Origin: Burkholderia sp.
GTDB lineage: Bacteria; Pseudomonadota; Gammaproteobacteria; Burkholderiales; Burkholderiaceae
Assembly: GCA_028292565.1 (NCBI GenBank)
Contig: JAQGMD010000072.1
Span: forward strand, 1-9,745
Reading direction: 5' to 3'
DNA length: 9,745 nucleotides
This document shows, piece by piece, positions 1-8,965 of this stretch; the first letter of the stretch is position 1; every line of letters starts with the position of its first letter. The notes under the pieces are model-generated. The model made no database searches. It had not been told where the DNA came from and worked only from the letters and a program-made list of their open reading frames with translations. Both the position numbers and the translations under genes were made by a program.

Positions 1-1017
1 AAGCGCAGGGTCGCGATCGAGTAGCTCCATTGCCTTGCGCAGCGCAAGCGGATCATTTGGCGGCACTACCATGCCCGTCACGCCATCGATATTGACATAG
101 CTGCTGCCGGTGCCGATTTCCGACGAAATCAGCGGTTTGTTGTACATCGCGCCCTCGAGCAGGGTGACGCCAAAAGCTTCCGAGCGTAAATGCGACGGGA
201 AGACGACCGCGCGGCTCAGCTTGAGCAACGCGACCTTATCCTCGTCCGAGACGGCGCCGAGGAACCGCACGTTCTTAAGGCCGAGCCGCAATGCCTGCTG
301 TTTAAGATCGGCCTCTACCGGGCCCGCGCCGACTATCACCACCCGGCACGCTGTATTGGCGCAGGCCTCAAGCAGGATATGCAGTCCCTTGTAATAGCGC
401 AGCACACCGACGAAGAAGAAAAACTGCTCGCCTACTTGTTCGCGCCAGTATTGCACGCGGGACGGCGTAGGCTGTGGATAGCTGGCTTCGTCCAGCCCGA
501 TGGGAATGACCGTGGACTTGTCGCGATAATCCTGCAGCAGCTCGCTGCTTTGCAAGTAGTTGGGCGAGGTCGGCACAATTGCCCGCAGGCTCGAAAAAAA
601 ACGTCGCATCAGGGGCCGGTAGAGCGGCATCAGGACACGCTGTCGCACCACGTCCGAGTGATACGTCAACACCGCAGGTTTCGCCTTGGCCACCATCAGG
701 TGCAGCAGGTCGCCGAACGGCCACGGATAGTGATAGTGAATCAGGTCCGCCCTGCGCACCGCTTCCCGGAATACCGCGAACGAGCGGCAAGACATTGGCG
801 TGGAAGCGATTTCAACGTGCGCCTGGGCACGTACGATTTCGGTGGGACCATCATGCAACAGCGGCACGGTATTCGCCTGCCGGCTCAGCGTGAAAATCCG
901 GTTTGCCACGCTCATGGGTGCGGTGGCCGTGCTCAATTGCCTGATCACCTGCTCTACCCCGCCGAGGGAGTCGGGATAGTAGGTCTTGAAAACATGGAGC
1001 ACGCGCGTCGATGACAT
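1..1017 (-). CDS. wbpZ: WbpZ-like GT4 glycosyltransferase (3' end outside window)
   Basis: Probable GDP-D-rhamnose-dependent rhamnosyltransferase acting at the cytoplasmic face of the inner membrane on a lipid-linked glycan. The frame is open from an ATG at 1017 to the left edge, giving 339 visible residues and no stop, so only a short C-terminal part is missing. Visible GT4 (GT-B fold) features: N-terminal GGVE at 19-22, HYHYPWPFGD at 94-103, TYHSDVV at 118-124, the start of the nucleotide-binding half at FVGVLRYYKGL (202-212), GAGP at 230-233, and the EX7E motif (E280, E288) within SEAFGVTLLE. The SSEIGTGSSYVN stretch at 298-309 resembles what I recall of P. aeruginosa WbpZ. It starts 4 bases after the stop of the upstream transferase, so the two are probably co-translated; I see no strong Shine-Dalgarno. 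The gene carries an 8-base T tract at codons 139-142. GT4 membership is firm; WbpZ identity and the rhamnose donor are inferred from resemblance and context. Confidence 0.85.
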   Translation of the reverse strand, partial: MSSTRVLHVFKTYYPDSLGGVEQVIRQLSTATAPMSVANRIFTLSRQANTVPLLHDGPTEIVRAQAHVEIASTPMSCRSFAVFREAVRRADLIHYHYPWPFGDLLHLMVAKAKPAVLTYHSDVVRQRVLMPLYRPLMRRFFSSLRAIVPTSPNYLQSSELLQDYRDKSTVIPIGLDEASYPQPTPSRVQYWREQVGEQFFFFVGVLRYYKGLHILLEACANTACRVVIVGAGPVEADLKQQALRLGLKNVRFLGAVSDEDKVALLKLSRAVVFPSHLRSEAFGVTLLEGAMYNKPLISSEIGTGSSYVNIDGVTGMVVPPNDPLALRKAMELLDRDPAL

Positions 1018-1021
1018 GGAA

Positions 1022-2139
1022 TCAGTGCCCGAGTACAGACCGATATACCGCGGCCGTTTCATCCAGGGTGCGGCTCCAGGTCAATTGCGCCGCGCGCGCA
1101 CGCCCGGCGCCGATACAACGTTGCCGCAGCGCCTCGTCGCGCGCCAGGCGCAGCATGGCATCGCCCAGTTCCTTGATTGAATACGGGTCGATCTCCAGTG
1201 CGGCGCCTTGCGATACTTCCGGCAACGAGGTGGTATTCGATGTCACCACCGGAACACCCGACGCAAACGCTTCAACCACGGGGATGCCGAACCCTTCATG
1301 CAGCGAAGGAAATACAAACACGCCCGCGCCCGCGTACAGCTGCCTCAATGCATCCTCCCCCGCCACATAGTCCAGCCATATCACCGGCTCCCCCCGCTGC
1401 TGCGCGCCTTTAATCTGCACCAGCAGATCTTCACAGAGCCAGCCGGCACGACCGGCGATAACCAATTGCCTTTCTTTTCTCACGTCCGGCGGCAGAGCAA
1501 GGTACGCCTGCAGGATGCGTTCGATATTTTTCCGTGGCTGCAAGGTCCCGACAAACAGGAAGTACCCTGGCCGCAGGCCATGCCTGGCAAGCATGCGGGC
1601 GGTCTCTTCCGGCGCAGGCGCTTCGAACCAATGCGACGCGACGCCGCACGGCACCACGCTGATGCGCCGTTCGTCGACACCGAAACATTCGATCAGCTCC
1701 GTGACCGAAAAATGCGATAACGCGATCACGTGGTCCGCATTCCTCGTCGTTCTGCGCAACAGGGAATTCTTCAGTCGTCGCATGCCGCCTCCGTACCATT
1801 CCGGATACCGCATGGGCGACGCGTCATGCAGCGTTGCAACGACGGGGCAATCCATGCGTAAGATCCGATAATCGGTCGCGTGGAAAATATCAACCTCGAC
1901 CCTGGTACGACATTGCGGGATCACGAGATCTCGCAAAAACGCGAGCTCCTGTGCCGCCGGCAACGCCCGTCCGACCGCCAGGCCGGCACTTCCGAACAAG
2001 GCCGGAAAAGACCATCCCTGTACATTGCATCCGTGAGACGACAGGCCTTTCAGCAGTACCGACGTATACGTGCCGATGCCGTCGACGCCCAGCCGTACGT
2101 AATCCGGTTCAAGCAGGTTGGTGGACAGGCCGAGAGTAA

Positions 2140-2143
<4 letters not shown>
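1022..2143 (-). CDS. wbpY: WbpY-like GT4 glycosyltransferase
   Basis: Probable D-rhamnosyltransferase that extends the rhamnan backbone on the cytoplasmic side of the inner membrane. The 373-residue length is normal for the family. A Gly-rich acceptor-side loop (DGIGTY, 21-26) lies near the N-terminus. HDASPMRYP (106-114) and SHFSVTEL (143-150) close the first Rossmann half. The donor-binding half has VPCGV (164-168), FVGTLQPRKN (197-206) and the EX7E motif in EGFGIPVVE (E283, E291), followed by ASGVPVVTSN. There is no signal peptide or membrane segment. The ATG overlaps the stop of rmd in an ATGA (2140-2143), which fixes the start and implies translational coupling; the next transferase begins 4 bases after the stop. 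GT4 membership is clear from the motifs. The WbpY assignment rests on overall resemblance and on sitting beside gmd and rmd; another sugar specificity remains possible. Confidence 0.87.
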
Positions 2144-4228
<2,085 letters not shown>

Positions 4229-5638
4229 CTATACCACCCTGCCGTACACGTCCTCAAACCGGACGATATCGTCTTCACCCAGGTAGGGGCCGCACTGCAC
4301 CTCGATCAGCGCCAGTTCAACGGCTGTGGGATTGGTGAGGCGATGCTTGTTCCCCGCCGGGATATATGTCGATTCGTTCGCCTGCAATTCAATGACTTGT
4401 TCACCGTTCACCACTTCGGCAGTGCCGGACACGATCACCCAGTGTTCGCTGCGCTTGTGGTGCATTTGCAAGGAAAGCGATGCACCGGGCTTGACCACTA
4501 TGCGCTTGATCTTGAACCCGGGGCCTTCTTCCAGCACGGTGTACGAGCCCCACGGTCGCATCACGGTACGGTGTGTCTTGTGCGCTTCATGGCCGGCGGC
4601 TTTCAGGCGGCTCACCACCTGGCGCACTTCCTGGCTTTTCGATTTATCGGCAACCAGCAGCGCGTCAGGTGTATCGATGACAATCAGGTTTTCGGCGCCA
4701 ATGACTGCAACCAGCCGGTTATTGGTCTCGATGTGGGTGTTGTGACTGTCGATCATGATGGTGTGGCAGTCGTTGCTGGAGTTGCCGTCGGCATCAGCAG
4801 TACTTGCTTCCGCTACCGCATTCCAGGCGCCTATATCGCTCCAGTCGAAATCGCCGGGAATAACGGCGATGTTCTTCGCTTTCTCCATCACCGCATAATC
4901 GATGGAAATGTTTTCCAGTTCGTTAAAGGTGGGCGGCAGCACCATCTTGTCGAGTTCAAGCGGCGTATTCTTCCAAACCGATTGCGCCGCCTCCAGCAGG
5001 GCCGGGTTGTAGGTTTCGAAGGCATCCAGGATGGAGCTTGCCTTGAAGCAGAACATGCCGCTGTTCCAGACGTAATTGCCCTGGGCCAGGTACCGTGCGG
5101 CGGTGACCGCATCGGGCTTTTCCACGAACCGCTGCACGAAATTCGCATTCTGGCTGACGTTGTTGCCCATCTCGATGTAGCCGAAGCCGGTTTCCGGCGC
5201 CCTCGGACGTACTCCGAAGAGCACCAGGAAGCCGTCTCTCGCAAGCGCTTCCGCATGTTGGACCGCGGTGTAAAAGGTTGGCGTATCCTTGATCAAGTGG
5301 TCTGCCGGCAGGACCAGCATGCAAGCATCCTCGTCCTGCTCCATCGCCCACAGCGCCGCCATTGCAATTGCGGGCGCGGTGTTGCGGCCGGTCGGCTCAA
5401 GCAGGTATCGCGGCTTGGTCTCCTGTTCAGCGAGCTCGTCGCGAGACAGGAAATAATAGTCGCGGTTGGTGACGATCAATGGTGCGGTGTTACCAGCGAC
5501 CGCCAAAGCGCGCTCATGCGTTTGCTTCAGCAGGCTTTTGCCGCCGCCGATGCGCATGAAAGGCTTCGGGTGCGCCTCGCGTGATACTGGCCATAGCCGG
5601 GTTCCAGCGCCGCCGGAAAGAATGATGGGAATTAACAT
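4229..5638 (-). CDS. wbpW: Mannose-1-phosphate guanylyltransferase / mannose-6-phosphate isomerase
   Basis: Bifunctional cytoplasmic enzyme (ManC/AlgA/WbpW type II PMI-GMP family). It interconverts fructose-6-P and mannose-6-P and makes GDP-mannose from mannose-1-P and GTP. The 469 residues fit the family. The N-terminal nucleotidyltransferase half has the GGAGTRLWPVSR signature at 9-20, PKPF at 24-27, LPADH at 110-114, FVEKPD at 171-176, WNSGMF at 191-196 and GDFDWSDIGAW at 262-272. The C-terminal cupin half has PWGSY at 362-366, the metal-site motif QMHHKRSEHW at 391-400 and IPAGNKHRLTN at 426-436. Both halves look intact. Start at 5638 is chosen because the protein then begins directly at the conserved LIPIILSGG strand; the ribosome binding site is weak. 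It is the first gene of the leftward cluster, divergent from apaH. A phosphomannomutase needed between its two reactions is not in the window. Confidence 0.95.
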   Translation of the reverse strand: MLIPIILSGGAGTRLWPVSREAHPKPFMRIGGGKSLLKQTHERALAVAGNTAPLIVTNRDYYFLSRDELAEQETKPRYLLEPTGRNTAPAIAMAALWAMEQDEDACMLVLPADHLIKDTPTFYTAVQHAEALARDGFLVLFGVRPRAPETGFGYIEMGNNVSQNANFVQRFVEKPDAVTAARYLAQGNYVWNSGMFCFKASSILDAFETYNPALLEAAQSVWKNTPLELDKMVLPPTFNELENISIDYAVMEKAKNIAVIPGDFDWSDIGAWNAVAEASTADADGNSSNDCHTIMIDSHNTHIETNNRLVAVIGAENLIVIDTPDALLVADKSKSQEVRQVVSRLKAAGHEAHKTHRTVMRPWGSYTVLEEGPGFKIKRIVVKPGASLSLQMHHKRSEHWVIVSGTAEVVNGEQVIELQANESTYIPAGNKHRLTNPTAVELALIEVQCGPYLGEDDIVRFEDVYGRVV

Positions 5639-6095
5639 AGTGCGATCTCGCAGTTCCTAACCAGGTGAGGCATGGGATAATCGGGTAAAACTTTCTCCAC
5701 TTGGCAGCGCCACTTCATTCCTGACACAAAGTCCTGAAGCTTTCCGGGCGCCACGCATTTGCAGCGTCGGATGTTTATGTGTCTTCATGATGTCAAGGGT
5801 CTTGCCGTCCGCTTTTACTTAATGTCGTTTGCGTCAAAACAGTCTGAGCGAAGCGATACCCCGCGATTTGACGTTGCGCAGTAAGAGGGCGCCACCAGTG
5901 CCACTCTTGCAACGGTCCTTGCTGAAGATCAAGTTTGTAGCCGCCTGGAATGCGCGGCGAGGGGTCGGCCATGTTATTTCTTCCGTTGCGTCGGAATAGC
6001 CGGCCGAATTTTTTGTGCGGGCGTCAGCGCATCGACCGCCGCAACTTTGCCTTTTTCATTTTTTCACGGCACATTTTGGTCATTGCAGATTTTTT
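5639..6095. other. Divergent intergenic region between wbpW and apaH
   Basis: 457 bases with no gene I can support; all open frames here are short or are extensions and shadows of apaH. It must hold promoters for both flanking genes. A perfect TTGACA hexamer occurs on the minus strand at 5791-5796, but the nearest A/T-rich -10-like sequence (about 5773-5779) is only 11-12 bases away, too close for a normal sigma-70 promoter. A spaced inverted repeat CGTCAAA/TTTGACG lies at 5832-5838 and 5867-5873. A strong bulged hairpin lies at 5881-5910. CCACTT occurs twice 13 bases apart (about 5697-5715). The last 80 bases before apaH are T-rich on the plus strand. Confidence 0.6.
5881..5910. repeat. 10-pair bulged hairpin in the wbpW-apaH gap
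   Basis: Arms at 5881-5890 and 5900-5910 pair over ten positions (one G-T wobble at 5882/5909, one bulged A at 5903) around a 9-base loop (5891-5899). No T run follows on either strand, so it does not look like an intrinsic terminator. It could be a folded leader in either transcript or an operator-like dyad. Pairing is read directly from the sequence; function is unknown. Confidence 0.45.
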
Positions 6096-6920
6096 ATGTC
6101 GACTTACGCCATTGGCGACCTACAGGGATGCCACCCGAATCTCGTTGAACTCCTTGAACGAATTCATTCCGCAAGCACCAATCCGAAATTCATCTTTGTC
6201 GGCGACCTCGTCAATCGCGGCCCGAACTCGCTGGCGACGCTGAGACTGATCCGCTCACTGGGTAGTAACGCCCGCACGGTGTTGGGCAATCACGATTTGC
6301 ATTTGCTGGCGGTCGCGCAAGGTATTCGAAAACCCGGCGCCTCCGACACAATCGACGACATCCTGGCCGCTCCGGATTGCGAAGAATTGCTCGACTGGCT
6401 GCGCATGCAGCCGTTGGCGCTGTTTGAGCAAGGACATTTGCTGGTGCATGCGGGCGTGTTGCCGCAATGGACAGCGGAGCAGACGCTCGAGCTTGCAAGT
6501 GAAGTGGAAACCGTGCTGCGCGGACCCGACTGGATCGACTTCCTGCGGCAGATGTACGGCAACCTGCCGGACAAATGGGATGAAGGGCTCGCAGGCATGG
6601 ACCGCTTGCGTTGCATCGTGAATGCGTTGACCCGCATCCGTTATTGCACGGTCGACGGCAGGATGCAGCTGCTTCACGGCAAGGGGGTCGAAATGCCCCA
6701 GCCGGGATACATGCCCTGGTTTGACGTGCCGGGTCGCCGGACCGTGGAGGTGCCAATCGGGTTCGGACATTGGTCGACGCTGGGATTGACGGTGCGCCCC
6801 AACCTGATCGGCCTCGATACCGGTTGCCTGTGGGGCGGCAAACTTAGTGCGGTTTGCCTGGAAGACCGCTCAGTGATTCAGGTGCAGTGCCCGCAGTATC
6901 AGCGGCCGGGTGAGATCTGA
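6096..6920 (+). CDS. apaH: Symmetrical Ap4A hydrolase
   Basis: Hydrolyses diadenosine tetraphosphate to two ADP, limiting dinucleoside polyphosphates that build up under stress; members of the family also remove Np4 caps from RNA. A PPP-type metallophosphatase of 274 residues with every family block: GDLQGC at 7-12, GDLVNRGP at 36-43, GNHD at 64-67, VHAG at 117-120, and a C-terminal [11 protein letters not shown]. The start at 6096 is chosen because [12 protein letters not shown] is the usual ApaH beginning. The frame stays open upstream to a GTG at 6015, but those 27 residues are unlike the family. No Shine-Dalgarno is visible: a run of six T directly precedes the ATG. The gene is divergent from wbpW across 457 bases. 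Its last 22 bases overlap the end of the convergent acyltransferase gene, and a GC-rich hairpin lies 33 bases past its stop. Confidence 0.95.
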   Translation: MSTYAIGDLQGCHPNLVELLERIHSASTNPKFIFVGDLVNRGPNSLATLRLIRSLGSNARTVLGNHDLHLLAVAQGIRKPGASDTIDDILAAPDCEELLDWLRMQPLALFEQGHLLVHAGVLPQWTAEQTLELASEVETVLRGPDWIDFLRQMYGNLPDKWDEGLAGMDRLRCIVNALTRIRYCTVDGRMQLLHGKGVEMPQPGYMPWFDVPGRRTVEVPIGFGHWSTLGLTVRPNLIGLDTGCLWGGKLSAVCLEDRSVIQVQCPQYQRPGEI

Positions 6921-7651
6921 TCGGCGAATACGGCTTGCGAGATTGATTCATGTGCCGCGGCGGCGAGCTCCCGCCGGTGCGGCGTTCCCTCGACAGGAAT
7001 AACCGGCAAAATCTCTATACACGCAGTGATCCCCTTCGCCTTCAGGATCCACAGCATGCTTTGCACAAACGTCGTCTCGCCGATAAATTCCACTGCCGGG
7101 TGGTGATTGCCTCGCGCATCGACATAGCGCAATGCATAGGGCTGTATCGGCACGCGCGCTTCGATCGCTGCTTCAAACAAGTTGGCATGGAAAGGCAGCA
7201 CCGTTCCCTGCGCAGACGTGGTCCCTTCGGGGAAGAACGCCACATGCTCCCCTGCATGGAGGCTGGTCACGAGGCCTTCATAAATCCTGCGCACATCTCG
7301 CACCTTCCCGCGCGAAATGAAAACCGTGCCGGCCTTGTCGCATAACCAGCCGATCAGCGGCCAGTCGCGGATATCCGCTTTCGCCACGAAGCGGCAGGAA
7401 TGCAGTGAATTGATCACGAAGATGTCCAGCCAGGACACATGGTTGGCGACGATCATCGCATGCGAAGCCGGCTGCCCATGCGCTGCAGGGTTGATTTCAA
7501 CGCGGATGCCGCAGAGTGCTACGAGTTTCTTCGACCACCGGTGTATGCGCGCCTCGCGTCCCGCGCGATTCACCGCCGGAAAAACCAGCGCGCACGTCAG
7601 CAAGCCTTCAAAAAGATGCAGCACGACCCGCAACAGCCGGTACGCGATCAT
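6899..7651 (-). CDS. plsC: PlsC-type lysophospholipid acyltransferase
   Basis: Probable 1-acyl-sn-glycerol-3-phosphate acyltransferase, which adds the second acyl chain to form phosphatidate at the inner membrane. It is 250 residues, near the usual PlsC size. A hydrophobic segment at about 6-27 likely anchors or embeds the N-terminus. The catalytic HX4D is H71/D76 in NHVSWLD. Further acyltransferase blocks are FVAKADI at 88-94, VFISRGK at 110-116, FPEGTTS at 140-146 and VPIQPYAL at 167-174. The start at 7651 overlaps the stop of the upstream dihydroorotase homologue as ATGA (7648-7651), so it is translated within the pyr operon. The end overlaps apaH on the opposite strand. The acyltransferase family is certain; the acceptor (lysophosphatidate or another lysolipid such as an ornithine-lipid precursor) cannot be told from sequence alone. 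Confidence 0.9.
   Translation of the reverse strand: MIAYRLLRVVLHLFEGLLTCALVFPAVNRAGREARIHRWSKKLVALCGIRVEINPAAHGQPASHAMIVANHVSWLDIFVINSLHSCRFVAKADIRDWPLIGWLCDKAGTVFISRGKVRDVRRIYEGLVTSLHAGEHVAFFPEGTTSAQGTVLPFHANLFEAAIEARVPIQPYALRYVDARGNHHPAVEFIGETTFVQSMLWILKAKGITACIEILPVIPVEGTPHRRELAAAAHESISQAVFADQISPGR
6954..6983. repeat. GC-rich hairpin just past the apaH stop
   Basis: Arms GCCGC+GGCGG (6954-6963) and CCGCC, three bulged bases, GCGGC (6971-6983) form ten G-C pairs around a 7-base loop. It sits 33 bases downstream of the apaH stop, inside the alanine-rich C-terminal codons of the convergent acyltransferase gene. No T run follows on the plus strand, so it is not a classical intrinsic terminator. 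It could still stabilise the apaH 3' end or stall polymerase. A by-product of GC-rich codons is also possible. Confidence 0.4.
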
Positions 7652-8955
7652 TCGCGCCCGGGTACCGCAGCGCGCTCGAAAGCGATATGCCCGGCGACTA
7701 TCGTCGTCTTCACCTGCCCGGCCAGTTCGTAACCGAGGAAGGGCGTGTGCTTGCCCTGGCTGGCGAGCGCTTTCGCATCCACCTTCCAGCGCGTCTCGGG
7801 ATCAAATATGCAGACGTCAGCGATGCTGCCGACCCCAAGCTGGCCGGACTTGAGACCAACGACCCGTGCCGCGTCCGAAGTAATTTTGCTGACCGCCTTG
7901 AACAATGGCTGCTGCGATTTCTGCACACATTCGTCAGCCCACTTCAGCGCCAGCGACAACAACAATTCCAGGCCGGTTGCACCCGGCGACGCTTCGCCGA
8001 ACGGCAGCAGTTTTTCGTCGTCATCGACCGGGGTGTGATCGGAGCAGATCACATCGATGGTGCCGTCGATCAGCGCCTGCCTGATCGCATCGCGGTCGCG
8101 CTGCGCACGGAACGGCGGAGTGACACGCGCATTCGAATCGAAGAAGCCAATGTCGGCATCGATTAAATGAATATGGTGCGCGCCGACGTCGCAGGTGACC
8201 GGCAAACCTTCCTTCTTCGCCGCGCGTATCAGGTCCAGTCCGGCAGCCGATGAGATGCGGCACAAGTGCACTTGCGCGCCAGTGGAGCGCACCAGTTCGA
8301 AAATCGTATGCAGCGCAATTGTCTCCGCAATGACCGGCACCCCGGACAAGCCCAGGCGCGAGGCGACCGGGCCGCTGTGCGCGATGCCGCCGCGGCCAAG
8401 ATGTGCATCCTGCGGACGCAGCCACACACTGTAGCCAAAGGTCTTGGCATACTGCATCGCGCGCATCAGCACGTTGGTGTCGAACACCGGCTGGTCGGCC
8501 TGGGAAAAGCCGACGCATCCGGCCTCGGTCAGTTCCGCCATCTCGGTCAATGCTTCCCCCTTGAGGCCGACAGTCAGCGCGCCGAGCGGATAGACATGCG
8601 CCTGGTTCAGTGTCCTGGCGCGGTGGGTCAGCATTTCGACCAGTCCCGGCTCGTCGAGCACCGGTTCGGTATCGGGGGGGCACACCAGGCTGGTGACGCC
8701 GCCCTGGATTGCCGCCTGCAATTCGGATTCGAGTGTGGCCTTGTATTCATAGCCCGGCTCGCGCAAGCGCGCACTGAGGTCGACCAGCCCGGGTATGACG
8801 ATCAGGCCGGTTGCGTCGATGGTTTGATCGGCTTTGAAGCCGGCGGGCGCCTGGCCGGCGCCGGCGATTTTGCCATCGGCGATATACAGGTCTGACTGTG
8901 CGTCGATCTGATTGGCCGGGTCGATCAGGCGGCCGTTTTTAATATGGAGATTCAT
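7648..8955 (-). CDS. pyrC: Dihydroorotase-like pseudoenzyme (PyrC'), ATCase subunit
   Basis: Homologue of class I dihydroorotase, 435 residues, whose catalytic metal site is lost. Where active enzymes have HxH in DLHxHLREPG this protein reads DLSARLREPG (S61, R63). The Asp of the FxDDG segment becomes FSQAD (150-154). The HCED histidine becomes R180 in RPQD, and the CHxST histidine becomes R233 in LCRISS. Only the late Asp of SDHTP (D306) remains. This is the pattern of PyrC' proteins of Pseudomonas and Burkholderiales, which make no dihydroorotate but assemble with PyrB into a dodecameric aspartate transcarbamoylase. It follows pyrB by 10 bases with an AAGGG ribosome binding site 4 bases before the ATG, and shares ATGA with the acyltransferase gene. 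An active dihydroorotase must be encoded elsewhere. Loss of activity is inferred by aligning from memory; the residues themselves are plain in the sequence. Confidence 0.9.
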   Translation of the reverse strand: MNLHIKNGRLIDPANQIDAQSDLYIADGKIAGAGQAPAGFKADQTIDATGLIVIPGLVDLSARLREPGYEYKATLESELQAAIQGGVTSLVCPPDTEPVLDEPGLVEMLTHRARTLNQAHVYPLGALTVGLKGEALTEMAELTEAGCVGFSQADQPVFDTNVLMRAMQYAKTFGYSVWLRPQDAHLGRGGIAHSGPVASRLGLSGVPVIAETIALHTIFELVRSTGAQVHLCRISSAAGLDLIRAAKKEGLPVTCDVGAHHIHLIDADIGFFDSNARVTPPFRAQRDRDAIRQALIDGTIDVICSDHTPVDDDEKLLPFGEASPGATGLELLLSLALKWADECVQKSQQPLFKAVSKITSDAARVVGLKSGQLGVGSIADVCIFDPETRWKVDAKALASQGKHTPFLGYELAGQVKTTIVAGHIAFERAAVPGRE

Positions 8956-8959
8956 GTTT

Positions 8960-8964
8960 CCCTT
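8960..8964 (-). promoter_or_regulatory. Ribosome binding site of the pyrC' gene
   Basis: AAGGG on the minus strand, 4 bases before the ATG at 8955, in the 10-base gap after the pyrB stop. It fixes the start of the dihydroorotase homologue and shows that pyrB and pyrC' are translated from one transcript. Confidence 0.65.
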
Positions 8965-8965
8965 G

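Noticed and set aside
190..1014. 274-codon plus-strand frame opposite the WbpZ-like gene
   Set aside because: Antisense shadow. The minus frame is open to the window edge and carries clear GT4 motifs.
4343..5584. 413-codon open frame on the plus strand opposite wbpW
   Set aside because: It mirrors a gene with all family motifs on the other strand. The translation has no recognisable domain and is rich in His, Arg and Val as expected of an antisense shadow in GC-rich DNA.
5773..5796. TTGACA on the minus strand as a sigma-70 promoter for wbpW
   Set aside because: The -35 hexamer is perfect, but no acceptable -10 hexamer lies at 16-18 bases; the A/T-rich candidate is 11-12 bases away.
5990..6014. 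Short stem followed by six T, terminator-like, upstream of apaH
   Set aside because: The stem is only 4-5 pairs with a wobble or a long loop, too weak to support as a terminator, and it would lie in the apaH leader.
6015..6095. 27-residue N-terminal extension of ApaH from a GTG at 6015
   Set aside because: The family normally begins at [12 protein letters not shown]; the extension has no family resemblance and no ribosome binding site.
6255..6770. Minus-strand frames opposite apaH
   Set aside because: Shadows of a complete ApaH; no domain and no ribosome binding site.
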